From the NCBI RefSeq assembly GCF_014268455.2, contig NZ_CP077085.1:4567001-4631000 (forward strand): a stretch of DNA of 64,000 nucleotides, written 5' to 3'. The translations under genes and the position numbers were made by a program. Source of the stretch: Pseudomonas shahriarae (GTDB lineage Bacteria > Pseudomonadota > Gammaproteobacteria > Pseudomonadales > Pseudomonadaceae). The notes beneath the pieces were generated by a model. That model was not told the DNA's origin and ran no database searches. It was given only the letters and a program-made list of their open reading frames with translations. The first letter of the stretch is position 1; every line of letters begins with the position of its first letter. Shown here piece after piece: positions 8,795-16,711 of this stretch.

Positions 8795-9598
8795 TTATTG
8801 CTGCTGCACCAGAATCACCGGGCTCGGTGCCACAAATACCCTGGCATGCATCTGCTCGTGCCCGCCGCCACGGCGCATGCCGCGCACCGGGCATGCATCG
8901 AGGTAATCCAGGCCCACTGCCAGTTTCAAATGCCGCTCCGGGCGCGCCAACTGGTTGGTCACATCGAAGCTATACCAAGCGTCATCCAGCCAGGCTTCGG
9001 CCCAGGCGTGGCTGGCCAGGTGTTCACTGTCCTCGCTGTACAAATACCCCGACACATAACGCGTGGCGATCCCCAGGCTGCGCGCGCAGGCCAGGAAGGC
9101 ATGGGCATGATCCTGACAAACCCCGGCCCGCCCGGCGAACGCCTCGGCCGCGCTGGTCTCCACTTGGGTGGCGCCCGGCACATAGGCTATGTGCTGGTTG
9201 AGGGCGTGCATCAGGTCAATCAGGGCAGTGCGATCCCGGCGCTTGCCGCAGTGCTGCTCGGCAAAGGCGCGCAGGGCCTCGTCCGGCTCGGTCAGGCGCG
9301 TGCAACGCTGGAAAGGAAATGGCGACTGGCTGTCATGCTCGGCCTCGCGCCACTCGTCGATATCCACCTGGCCCCGGGCGCCGATGATGATTGATTCATG
9401 GGGCTCATCCAGGGTCAGCACATGCAGGATATTGCCGAACGGGTCCAACTGGGCCCGTACCGGACGCGGCAGATCCAGCTGCCAACTGAGCACATGCTGA
9501 CGCTCGCTGTCGTGAGGGGTCAGGCGCAGGTACTGGATGCTCGCGCGCACCTGGTCTTCATAGCGGTAGGTGGTTTCGTGGCTGATAGAAAGTCTCAT
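8795..9598 (-). CDS. Transglutaminase-like cysteine peptidase family protein
   Basis: A 267-residue protein with the bacterial transglutaminase N-terminal beta domain (1-80) and a papain-like core. The catalytic triad is visible: Cys161 in GRAGVCQDHAH, His197 in SHAWAEAW and Asp212 in FDVTN. Members of this group form or cleave amide bonds on unknown substrates. It is the last gene of a three-gene operon; its ATG overlaps the TGA of the alpha-E gene (ATGA). Operon partners are an alpha-E protein and a circularly permuted ATP-grasp enzyme, a set found together in many bacteria and predicted to make or modify a peptide. Confidence 0.9.
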   Translation of the reverse strand: MRLSISHETTYRYEDQVRASIQYLRLTPHDSERQHVLSWQLDLPRPVRAQLDPFGNILHVLTLDEPHESIIIGARGQVDIDEWREAEHDSQSPFPFQRCTRLTEPDEALRAFAEQHCGKRRDRTALIDLMHALNQHIAYVPGATQVETSAAEAFAGRAGVCQDHAHAFLACARSLGIATRYVSGYLYSEDSEHLASHAWAEAWLDDAWYSFDVTNQLARPERHLKLAVGLDYLDACPVRGMRRGGGHEQMHARVFVAPSPVILVQQQ

Positions 9599-10545
9599 GC
9601 CGCCTCCAGGTAGGAATGGTGAATGGCGTTACCCAACTGGCGCACCAGGGGGATGAAGTCGGTCAGCCAGGCGTGCAGGCCTTCCTCGAGGATTTCGTCA
9701 ATCGCGGTAAAGCGCAGGCGCGCGTCCATCTCGGCGGCCAGGCGCTGCGCCGGGCGGCCGTTGAGGCCGGGCAGGCTGGCGAGGATCTGGTCGATTTCTT
9801 CGCTGCACGCGCGCAAAGAGCGCGGCACATCGGCACGCAGCAGCAACAGTTCGGCCACCTGACGAGCGCCGGGGGCATCACGGTAGATTTCGGTGTAGGC
9901 CTCGAACGACGACAAGGCCCGCAATAGCGCACTCCATTGGTAGTAGGCGTGGGCGGTGCCATCAATCACCACTTCGGCCTGGTCACCGGCCATCTCGTAG
10001 CGGGCATCCAACAGGCGCAAAGTGTTGTCCGCCCGTTCGATAAAGGTGCCCAGGCGAATAAAGCGAAAAGCGTCGTTGCGCATGATGGTGCCGTAGGTGG
10101 CGCCGCGAAACAGGTGGGAGCGCTCCTTGACCCATTCGCAGAAACGGCTCATGCCATAACGGCTCAGGCCTTCCTGGGCGATGACGCGAATATCCAGCCA
10201 GGTGGCGTTGATGTTTTCCCACATGTCGGCGGTGATTCGCCCACGCACGGCATGGGCACTGGCGCGGGCGGCACCCAGGCAACTGTAGATGCTCGCCGGA
10301 TTGGCGGCGTCCAGGGCAAAGAAGTGCAACAAACGCTCGGCATGCAATTCGCCGTGACGCGCGTGATAGTCGTCCAGGGTGCCGGTGATCAGCAGGGGCA
10401 TGGCCAGTTCATGCCGGCCATCGCCGCGTCCATCCTGGGGCATCAGCGACAGCGAATAGCTGACATCCAGCATGCGCGCGAGGTTTTCCGCGCGCTCCAG
10501 ATAGCGCGACATCCAATATAAATCCGAGGCAGTTCTGCTCAACAT
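9595..10545 (-). CDS. Alpha-E domain-containing protein (COG2307)
   Basis: A 316-residue, almost wholly alpha-helical protein beginning MLSRTASDLYWMSRYLERAE, the diagnostic start of the alpha-E family. The family has no proven biochemical function and is nearly always encoded with a circularly permuted ATP-grasp protein and a transglutaminase, as here. The start at 10545 lies 4 bases after the ATP-grasp stop codon, and the stop overlaps the transglutaminase start, so the three are translationally coupled. Internal ATG choice is clear because upstream codons read into the ATP-grasp gene in another frame. Confidence 0.9.
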   Translation of the reverse strand: MLSRTASDLYWMSRYLERAENLARMLDVSYSLSLMPQDGRGDGRHELAMPLLITGTLDDYHARHGELHAERLLHFFALDAANPASIYSCLGAARASAHAVRGRITADMWENINATWLDIRVIAQEGLSRYGMSRFCEWVKERSHLFRGATYGTIMRNDAFRFIRLGTFIERADNTLRLLDARYEMAGDQAEVVIDGTAHAYYQWSALLRALSSFEAYTEIYRDAPGARQVAELLLLRADVPRSLRACSEEIDQILASLPGLNGRPAQRLAAEMDARLRFTAIDEILEEGLHAWLTDFIPLVRQLGNAIHHSYLEAA

Positions 10546-10549
10546 GGCT

Positions 10550-11959
10550 TCAATCCTCCACCACCCAGGTGTCTTTGGTGCCGCCGCCCTGGGACGAGTT
10601 GACCACCAGCGAGCCTTCACGCAGCGCGACACGGGTCAGCCCGCCCGGCACCACGCGGGTTTCCTTGCCCGACAGGACGAACGGCCGCAGGTCGATATGC
10701 CGCGGTGCGATGCCGTTTTCGACAAAGGTCGGGCACGTCGACAGGCACAGGGTCGGCTGGGCAATGTAGGCATGGGGCTTGGCCTTGATCCGTGCGCGAA
10801 AGGCTTCGATCTCGGCGGCCGTGGCGGCAGGCCCGACCAGCATGCCGTAGCCACCGGAGCCCTGGGTTTCCTTGACCACCAGCTCTGGCAAATTGGCCAG
10901 TACATGGGACAGCTCGTCAGGCTTGCGGCACTGGAACGTCGGAACGTTCTTCAGAATGGGTTCTTCATCCAGGTAAAAGCGGATCATGTCGGTGACGAAG
11001 GGATACACCGATTTGTCATCCGCCACCCCGGTGCCAATGGCATTGGCCAGCACCACATTACCCGAGCGATAGGCGGCCAGCAGGCCCGGCACGCCGAGCA
11101 TCGACTCCGGGTTGAAGGCCAACGGGTCGAGGTAGGCATCGTCGAGACGCCGGTAGATCACGTCCACCGCCTTGGGCCCGTCGGTGGTGCGCATGAATAC
11201 CCGGTCGTCACGCACGAACAGGTCGGCGCCCTCCACCAGTTCCACGCCCATTTCCCGGGCAAGAAACGCATGTTCGAAAAACGCACTGTTGAACCGCCCT
11301 GGCGTCAGTACCACCACACTGGGGTTGTCCAGCGGGCTGGAACTTTTCAGGGTGTCGAGCAGCAGGTTGGGATAATGGTCGATCGGCGCAATGCGTTGGG
11401 CGGCGAACAGTTCAGGGAACAGGCGCATCATCATCTTACGGTCTTCGAGCATGTAGCTCACACCGCTGGGGGTGCGCAGGTTGTCTTCCAGCACGTAGTA
11501 CGTGCCGTCGCCATCCCGTACCAGATCGACCCCAGAGACGTGGGAATAGAGACCACGGTGCAGGTCCAGGCCCTGCATCGCCAGTTGGTATTGCTCATTG
11601 GCCAACACTTGCTCGGCAGGAATAATCCCGGCCTTGATAATGCGTTGGTCGTGATACAGGTCGGCGAGGAACAGGTTCAATGCCTTGACCCGCTGAATAC
11701 AGCCACGTTCGACCACCCGCCACTCGCTGGCGGGAATGCTGCGCGGGATGGTATCGAAGGGAATCAGGCGCTCGGTGCCCTGTTCGTCGCCGTACAGGGT
11801 GAAGGTGATACCGGCGCGGTGAAACAGCAGATCGGCTTCACGGCGGCGCTGGGCCAGCAGTTCGGGCGGCGTTTCAGCCAGCCAGCGGGCAAACTCGCGA
11901 TAGTGAGGTCGAACCTGGCCGACCTCATCGTACATTTCATCGTAATAAGTGCGGATCAT
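10550..11959 (-). CDS. Circularly permuted type 2 ATP-grasp protein (COG2308)
   Basis: A 469-residue enzyme of the circularly permuted ATP-grasp class, with family blocks around VLEDNLRTPSGVSYMLEDR (about 150-170), VVKETQGSGGYGMLVG (about 365-380, nucleotide-binding Lys and Gly-rich loop) and DLRPFVLSG near the C-terminus. ATP-grasp enzymes ligate a carboxylate to an amine or thiol through an acyl-phosphate. The substrate of this class is unknown. The start at 11959 (MIRTYYDEMYDE) has GGAG-like sequence upstream and matches relatives; the longer in-frame extension does not. First gene of the operon. Divergent from the orphan transcription unit ending at 12320. Confidence 0.9.
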   Translation of the reverse strand: MIRTYYDEMYDEVGQVRPHYREFARWLAETPPELLAQRRREADLLFHRAGITFTLYGDEQGTERLIPFDTIPRSIPASEWRVVERGCIQRVKALNLFLADLYHDQRIIKAGIIPAEQVLANEQYQLAMQGLDLHRGLYSHVSGVDLVRDGDGTYYVLEDNLRTPSGVSYMLEDRKMMMRLFPELFAAQRIAPIDHYPNLLLDTLKSSSPLDNPSVVVLTPGRFNSAFFEHAFLAREMGVELVEGADLFVRDDRVFMRTTDGPKAVDVIYRRLDDAYLDPLAFNPESMLGVPGLLAAYRSGNVVLANAIGTGVADDKSVYPFVTDMIRFYLDEEPILKNVPTFQCRKPDELSHVLANLPELVVKETQGSGGYGMLVGPAATAAEIEAFRARIKAKPHAYIAQPTLCLSTCPTFVENGIAPRHIDLRPFVLSGKETRVVPGGLTRVALREGSLVVNSSQGGGTKDTWVVED

Positions 11960-12189
11960 GCCGAACTCCTTGTCACCCGGACGCAACGGACTGTCGCAAG
12001 GCCCGTGCCAGCGGCATAAACACTTAAGTATCAATCAGTTGGATACAGTAAAAGGCTGCTACGCACCGTCCTGGTGCAGTTAACGCCCACGCGTTGCCAC
12101 GCGCGCTTCAAAGCGACGCAGGCATTGCCTATCACCAGCATAGTCAGAGTTGATTTCACTGCCCGGGAAAGCCTGCGGATAATCACCCT

Positions 12190-12320
12190 CATTCGCTGAA
12201 CAGGATTCGTCCTACAGCATCCCCACAGCACCGCCGGTAATTTGCTCGTGCAAGTACCGACCGGTTCCCCTTCTTTCCGGTCTTCCCTTTTGGCCACCTT
12301 GCTCGGGTGGCCTTTTTTTT
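12190..12320 (+). ncRNA. Candidate small RNA ending in a strong intrinsic terminator
   Basis: A terminator (12292-12320) with a pre-terminal hairpin GACCGG/CCGGTC (12259-12264 and 12277-12282) lies on the plus strand with no protein gene upstream of it: the nearest gene is divergent. The parsimonious reading is an independent short transcript. A -10-like GATAAT at 12178-12183 would start it near 12190 and give an RNA of about 130 nt. The 5' end is inferred and I do not recognise the RNA family. Confidence 0.45.
12292..12320 (+). terminator. Intrinsic terminator GGCCACC-loop-GGTGGCC followed by T8
   Basis: A perfect 7-bp GC-rich stem with a 7-base loop, followed by eight T residues on the plus strand. 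The minus strand lacks a T-run after the stem, so it works only for plus-strand transcription. Confidence 0.88.
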
Positions 12321-12421
12321 GTGGAGGATTTTTCGCAATAAGTTCCAAGTACTTTGCCGCGCCACAAACAAAATCGGCCGACCCAAGGGTCAGCCGATAC
12401 GCTGCTTTATTGATCATGCGA

Positions 12422-12763
12422 CTACATGGGTAACCCACGAACCTCGTGCTTCACGCCCCATCCTTCGATAATCCCGCCCAAGGGCTCGACTACCGCCTCA
12501 AAGTCCTGCTCGAAATCACCTATACCGTCATAGGTGGCGAACATGACCTTGCTTAGTTCCAGGAACCAGGCGCCATCATCCCGCGCACTGACCTGGGCAT
12601 TGATCGACTCGCCACGAAACCGACCCGCAGCCCGGCGCGCACGTTCCTCATCCGGGAAAATGGCGTAGAACTCGATGGGGTGGAAACGTGAAAAGTCAAA
12701 GCCGCCCTCTTTCATGCGGCGTAACACGTGGGTGCTGATGTCTTCTTGATAGGCTGTGCTCAT
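12422..12763 (-). CDS. RraB-like ribonuclease E inhibitor
   Basis: A 113-residue acidic protein beginning MSTAYQEDISTHVLRRMKEG, with the RraB core pattern of alternating Phe/Asp-rich strands (FYAIFPDEERARRAAGRF; DFEAVVEPLGGIIEGWG). RraB proteins bind RNase E and lower its activity. The E. coli protein is longer (about 138 residues), so this is a compact version and the assignment is by family resemblance. A good ribosome binding site AGGAGGA lies 8 bases upstream of ATG 12763. Single gene. RNase E itself is encoded in this window at 46526-49756. Confidence 0.75.
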   Translation of the reverse strand: MSTAYQEDISTHVLRRMKEGGFDFSRFHPIEFYAIFPDEERARRAAGRFRGESINAQVSARDDGAWFLELSKVMFATYDGIGDFEQDFEAVVEPLGGIIEGWGVKHEVRGLPM

Positions 12764-12974
12764 GAAACGTCCTCCTGAACCGATGGATAGACTTTCCGTG
12801 CTTCCCAGGGCCTGCGCGTGAACAGCGCAGGTAGACGGCAATGACATCGCCGCAGGAAAACAAGCATGTAGCTGACAAGACCAGACCTTAGCGATTCATT
12901 CGCTGATCTCCCTTGCAGAGTAGCGCGAAGCTATCAGCTCCACCAGCAGCGCTTTAACAACGTACAGGGAATAT

Positions 12975-13211
12975 TCAGGGGGCGGGAGAGATGTCGAGGA
13001 TCTGGATACTGTTCTGATCCTTCAGGCTTTTCACCGTCGGTTCGGCGATGCGACCGTCCAGGTCATTGAGGTCCAGTTTGGCGGGGATGGGCAGTAATTT
13101 GGCGCGAATCATCTGTGCGGCGACTTCGAGGCTGGGCTTTTGCGCGCAGCTGAACTGCTCCACGGACTGCACGCCGTGATCATCAACGAAGGTAACTTGC
13201 CAGTTTTGCAT
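12975..13211 (-). CDS. Conserved hypothetical protein, 78 residues
   Basis: A small soluble protein starting MQNWQVTFVDDHGVQSVEQF. No signal peptide or membrane helix. ATG 13211 has a near-perfect ribosome binding site (AGGAGG, 6 bases upstream), supporting a real gene and excluding the longer frame. I do not recognise a domain. It stands alone between the RraB-like gene and a START-domain protein, with no operon partner. Function unknown. Confidence 0.7.
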   Translation of the reverse strand: MQNWQVTFVDDHGVQSVEQFSCAQKPSLEVAAQMIRAKLLPIPAKLDLNDLDGRIAEPTVKSLKDQNSIQILDISPAP

Positions 13212-13314
13212 CAGTGCCTCCTCGATAAAGCCCATGGATGGGCTTATACCTATCTGGACCTTGAGGGCGCGGCGATCGTTCCACTCAAGGCAGGAGGCAC
13301 CTGATCGGTTGGGC

Positions 13315-13923
13315 TTACGGCTTCTCGGCCGCTGCCTTGAGGGCTTTCAAGGTGTTGAAGGGGGCTTCAACCACAAACTTGTTGGCCAACCAGGAAGGCA
13401 CGCTGCCGCCTGGCTCGGTGTGGACCTGGTAGGTCACTTCGGTCTGGTCGGCACCTTTGGGCACCAGTTTCCAGAAGCCTTCTACCTGGGCCACACGCAC
13501 ATAACCCTTCTCTTCCGGCAGATAGGTGGGTACTTCCAGCAGCTTGCGGGTCACGCTGCCATCGGCAGCCTGGGTGGTGGTGATTTCCAGGATCGAGTCA
13601 CGATCGGTCACCGGGAACGGCGCCTTGAACTGGGTGTAGGTCCAGCTCTTGTCGCCTTCCTTCTTGAGCAACTTCTGCGACTTGCATTCGTGAATCCACT
13701 TACAGGCACCGACGACATCGTCCTGCAGGGCCTGGACCTTGGCCAATGGCGCCTTGATCACAGTAACGCCGCGATAAGCCTTGTACTTGGAGCCAGCCAC
13801 TTCACTCAAGGCAACTTTGATGCCTTCTTCATCCTTGGCAACCTGCCACTCTTCTGCCTGTGCAGCAGCCGCAAACAACACCGTAAAACCGCACAACACA
13901 GCCATTCGTTTCAGCGAACCCAT
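13315..13923 (-). CDS. Exported START domain-containing protein
   Basis: A 202-residue protein with a cleavable signal peptide (MGSLKRMAVLCGFTVLFAAAAQA, cleavage near residue 23) and a START/SRPBCC lipid-binding-like domain (about 25-200). Recognisable features are the two paired Cys in ACKWIHECKS and the strand pattern around FKAPFPVTDRDSILEITTT. START domains hold hydrophobic ligands in a deep pocket; the ligand of this periplasmic type is unknown. Start 13923 chosen for the signal peptide. Likely single gene, followed by the 78-residue gene after about 100 bases. Confidence 0.85.
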   Translation of the reverse strand: MGSLKRMAVLCGFTVLFAAAAQAEEWQVAKDEEGIKVALSEVAGSKYKAYRGVTVIKAPLAKVQALQDDVVGACKWIHECKSQKLLKKEGDKSWTYTQFKAPFPVTDRDSILEITTTQAADGSVTRKLLEVPTYLPEEKGYVRVAQVEGFWKLVPKGADQTEVTYQVHTEPGGSVPSWLANKFVVEAPFNTLKALKAAAEKP

Positions 13924-13964
13924 TGGTGTATTCCTTATTGTTGAAGTTCTGACATTAAAGCCCA

Positions 13965-14219
13965 CTAAGCCGCCGTCATCTGCTCCCACCAGCCGATCAA
14001 CCTGATCGCTTCTTCCTGGCTACTACCACAGACCTCAAGATCTGCCGCAAAGGCACCGCACACCGCAGGCCGCTCCGGCTGGCCAAACAATTGGCACAGC
14101 TGTTCGACCGACAGATGCAGGCAGCGTTCGCCTGCGGGTTTGCCATTAGGCATACCGGGCAACGGCGAACTGATGGAGGGGGCTATACAGCAGGCGCCAC
14201 AGCCTTCACGGCATTTCAT
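13965..14219 (-). CDS. YkgJ family cysteine cluster protein
   Basis: An 84-residue cytoplasmic protein with the N-terminal pattern MKCREGCGACCIAPSIS and further cysteines in GERCLHL, QLCQLF, AVCGAF and LEVCGSS. This spacing of cysteines defines the YkgJ/UPF0153 family, thought to bind zinc or an Fe-S cluster. GAGGA lies 10 bases upstream of ATG 14219; a TTG two codons earlier is possible but less likely. The function of the family is unknown. It is 41 bases upstream of the START-domain gene and may share a transcript. Confidence 0.85.
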   Translation of the reverse strand: MKCREGCGACCIAPSISSPLPGMPNGKPAGERCLHLSVEQLCQLFGQPERPAVCGAFAADLEVCGSSQEEAIRLIGWWEQMTAA

Positions 14220-14379
14220 GACCAACAGGTCCTCGACGACATAGTGTTGATGGCCGGGCTAGAGTACGCCCTAAAACATCCGTTTTAAAATGGTCTAACA
14301 GGGGTTTTTCGCAGAAAACAAAAGTGACCGACCAGTCTGCGACAGAAGGTCAGTGGATCAGGTCACTTTGCGGGGAAGA

Positions 14380-14868
14380 TTAATTCTTGAATTCAAAATC
14401 CAGAGCCGCGCCTTCAACGTCGCGTCGCTCTTCATTGCGCATTTGCAACTGCATTTCATTGCTGAGCAAACGCCCGTTGATCTGGAATGCACTGTTATCG
14501 ACCGGCTTCTCATCAAACATCGGCGGCAACAACGGTACGTTTCTAGGTTGCGGCATGGTGCCAAGGGGCTGCAGATGGCGGACCATTTCCTGGGGCAGAC
14601 TGAGGTCCAGTTGTGCAGGCGCCAGCTTGGTCTGGGCCACTTCACGGGCCGACTTGGATTTGCTGGCGGTAGGTGCGCGCTTTTTCACCTTGGCGGCTTT
14701 TTTAACCGGGGCGGGCTTTTTCGCCTGGACCGTTTTTTTAGCCGGGGCCGGCTTTTGTTCAGCGGCTGCCAGCACGATCGGCGCACTGGCAGGTGCTGCC
14801 AGTACAGGCGTGGCGTTGCACAGGCCCGCCAGACAGATCAACAGCGCGGCAGGAAAAATATAAGTCAT
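14380..14868 (-). CDS. Exported Ala/Lys/Pro-rich hypothetical protein
   Basis: A 162-residue protein with a Sec signal peptide (MTYIFPAALLICLAGLCNATPVLA) followed by a low-complexity Lys/Ala/Pro stretch (PAPAKKTVQAKKPAPVKK, about 38-75) and a less biased C-terminal half (about 85-162). Proteins like this are sometimes mislabelled translation initiation factor 2 because of the Lys/Ala/Pro region; nothing here supports that. A basic linker of this type can bind nucleic acid, peptidoglycan or acidic polymers. Conserved in Pseudomonas as a hypothetical. Single gene. Confidence 0.75.
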   Translation of the reverse strand: MTYIFPAALLICLAGLCNATPVLAAPASAPIVLAAAEQKPAPAKKTVQAKKPAPVKKAAKVKKRAPTASKSKSAREVAQTKLAPAQLDLSLPQEMVRHLQPLGTMPQPRNVPLLPPMFDEKPVDNSAFQINGRLLSNEMQLQMRNEERRDVEGAALDFEFKN

Positions 14869-14972
14869 ATCGCCTACAGCATTAACGGCAGAAGGCCATA
14901 TGCTCGCTTGTTGAGCGCGGCATGACAAGCGCGGTGATTAGCCACCTACCGTTCATGCCCGTCTTTGGCCCT

Positions 14973-16412
14973 TCAAAACCCGCTCGCCGCCTCCTGGCAC
15001 AACTGGTTGGCCAGCATGCCCAGGGTCATCAAGGCGCGCTCGGCTTCACGGTTCCACGGGGTACCGCAATTAAGCCGGATACAGTGGTTGAACTGTTCTG
15101 TATTGCTGAAGATCAGCCCCGGCGCAATGCTGATGCCCTGCTGCAGGGCGCGCACGTGCAGTTCCTGGGTGTTGACCCTGCCCGGCAGGCTGACCCACAG
15201 GATAAAACCGCCGGTCGGTCGGCTCATCTGCGTGCCTTCGGGGAAATACTGCTGCACCGCCAACTGGAAGGCGCTGAGGTTCTTGCGGTATTCCTGGCGA
15301 ATGTAGCGCAGGTGCCGGTCGTAACCGCCGTTCTCCAGGTACGCCGCCACCCCCATCTGCGTGACGCTGCACGCCGAGTGGGTGCTGAACATCTGCAGGC
15401 GCTGGATCTCCTGCTGGTATTTGCCGGCAATCATCCAGCCGATGCGCACGCCGGGGGACAGGGTCTTGGAAAAACTCGAGCAGTAGATCACCCGGTCCAG
15501 GCGGTCATACGCCTTGAGGGCCTTGGTGCGGCCCAATTCGAACATCAATTCGCCGTAGATATCATCTTCAACAATCTGGATATCGAAATCCGAGGCCAGG
15601 CGCAGCAACTGTTTCTGCCGCTCTTCGGGCATGGTGCCGCCCAGGGGATTGCTCAGGCGCGTGGTCAGCACCAGGGCCTTGATCGACCATTGGTTGGCCG
15701 CCAGTTGCAGGGCCTCCAGGCTCATGCCGGTGGCCGGGTCGCTGGGGATCTCGATGACCTTGAGGCCGAGCAAGTCCGCCAGTTGCAACAGGCCGTAATA
15801 GGTGGGGGACTCGGCAGCGATCAGGTCGCCGGGACGGGTCAGCACGCGCAAGGACATCTGCAACGCATCGACACACCCGTGGGTGATCACCACTTCAGAC
15901 GGGTCGACCACCACGCCGGCATCGCGCATGCGAATCGCGACCTGGCGCCGCAACGGCTCAAAGCCCGGGCTGAACATATAGCTGAACGCCCGTGGGCTCT
16001 GGAAGCGCGTGACCTTGGCCAGTTGCTGGTGCAGCGCGCGTACCGGCAGGTAATCGACACTGGGCACGGCGGCGCCGAGCGGGAACACTCCTTCACGACG
16101 GGACTCGACCAAGACCTGTTGAATGATACTGCTGCGTGTGACCAGGCCCGGGCGCTCGACCCGCGCAATATCCGGCGTCGGTGCGGTCAGGGCCGGGGTC
16201 TGGTGCACGTAATACCCGGACTGCGGCCGCGCGCGGATCAACCCCTGATCCTCGAGATTGGCGTAGGCCTGCAACACCGTGGCATGACTGACATTGAGCT
16301 GGGAGCTCATCTTGCGCACCGAAGGCACGCGCTCACCCGGTTGATAGACACCGCGCCGGATATCCTCAGCCAATTGCTGGGCGATACGTTGGTAAAGCAA
16401 GAGATTGGTCAT
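14973..16412 (-). CDS. MocR-type transcriptional regulator (GntR HTH fused to aminotransferase fold)
   Basis: A 479-residue PLP-dependent regulator. Residues 1-72 are a GntR winged helix (GERVPSVRKMSSQLNVSHATV is its recognition part), and 100-470 an aminotransferase class I fold with the PLP lysine Lys316 in SSFSKTLSPG and the Asp283/Tyr286 pair in VEDDIYGEL. MocR proteins use PLP as an effector-sensing cofactor and usually control a neighbouring gene. The neighbours are an envelope-like unknown and, upstream, an OmpA lipoprotein operon in the same direction, so the target is not obvious. Confidence 0.92.
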   Translation of the reverse strand: MTNLLLYQRIAQQLAEDIRRGVYQPGERVPSVRKMSSQLNVSHATVLQAYANLEDQGLIRARPQSGYYVHQTPALTAPTPDIARVERPGLVTRSSIIQQVLVESRREGVFPLGAAVPSVDYLPVRALHQQLAKVTRFQSPRAFSYMFSPGFEPLRRQVAIRMRDAGVVVDPSEVVITHGCVDALQMSLRVLTRPGDLIAAESPTYYGLLQLADLLGLKVIEIPSDPATGMSLEALQLAANQWSIKALVLTTRLSNPLGGTMPEERQKQLLRLASDFDIQIVEDDIYGELMFELGRTKALKAYDRLDRVIYCSSFSKTLSPGVRIGWMIAGKYQQEIQRLQMFSTHSACSVTQMGVAAYLENGGYDRHLRYIRQEYRKNLSAFQLAVQQYFPEGTQMSRPTGGFILWVSLPGRVNTQELHVRALQQGISIAPGLIFSNTEQFNHCIRLNCGTPWNREAERALMTLGMLANQLCQEAASGF

Positions 16413-16561
16413 GACGCAGCACTCGATTTCACGGGTATTTTATTTTTGTGTGAAACATACCGGCACAGTTTAGAAGTGTACGGGGACAGTTGCCACAATA
16501 GTCGAGGACGGGCGGCAGTGATAGAAAAAACTGTAGGGGTTGAGCACGCAATGGCGGGCAT

Positions 16562-16586
16562 GAAAAACCCGATCGAGGATCGGGTT
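16562..16586 (-). terminator. Intrinsic terminator of the OmpA lipoprotein operon
   Basis: On the minus strand a perfect 9-bp stem AACCCGATC/GATCGGGTT with a 3-base loop runs into a T5 tract. It lies 126 bases downstream of the OmpA-family stop codon, after a REP pair, and upstream of the MocR gene. Confidence 0.75.
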
Positions 16587-16613
16587 ACGGGGCGAGACAC
16601 ACAGCCTATTCCC

Positions 16614-16700
16614 TGTGGGAGCTGGCTTGCCTGCAATGGCATCGCTGCGGTTCAGTTGAAAGTCCGCGTCGCCTGTATCGCAGGCAAGTCGGCGCCCACA
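16614..16700. repeat. Degenerate REPIN
   Basis: TGTGGGAGCTGGCTTGCCTG at the left is mirrored by CAGGCAAGTCGGCGCCCACA at the right. The arms carry several mismatches, so this is an ageing copy of the GTGGGAGC-class REP pair also found at 43090-43181. Confidence 0.75.
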
Positions 16701-16711
16701 AGAACTGAGGT

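Larger units (their letters stand above)
11960..12421. other. Intergenic region with no protein gene; contains an orphan terminator
   Basis: 462 bases between the ATP-grasp gene and the RraB-like gene. Open frames here look like chance. The plus strand carries two hairpins and a T8 tract at 12258-12320 (listed as a candidate small RNA). The left part should hold the ATP-grasp operon promoter, which I cannot place with confidence. Confidence 0.55.

Noticed and set aside
12031..12438. A 135-codon minus-strand frame in the gap upstream of the ATP-grasp operon
   Set aside because: Composition is not protein-like, it crosses the orphan terminator and ends inside the RraB-like gene.
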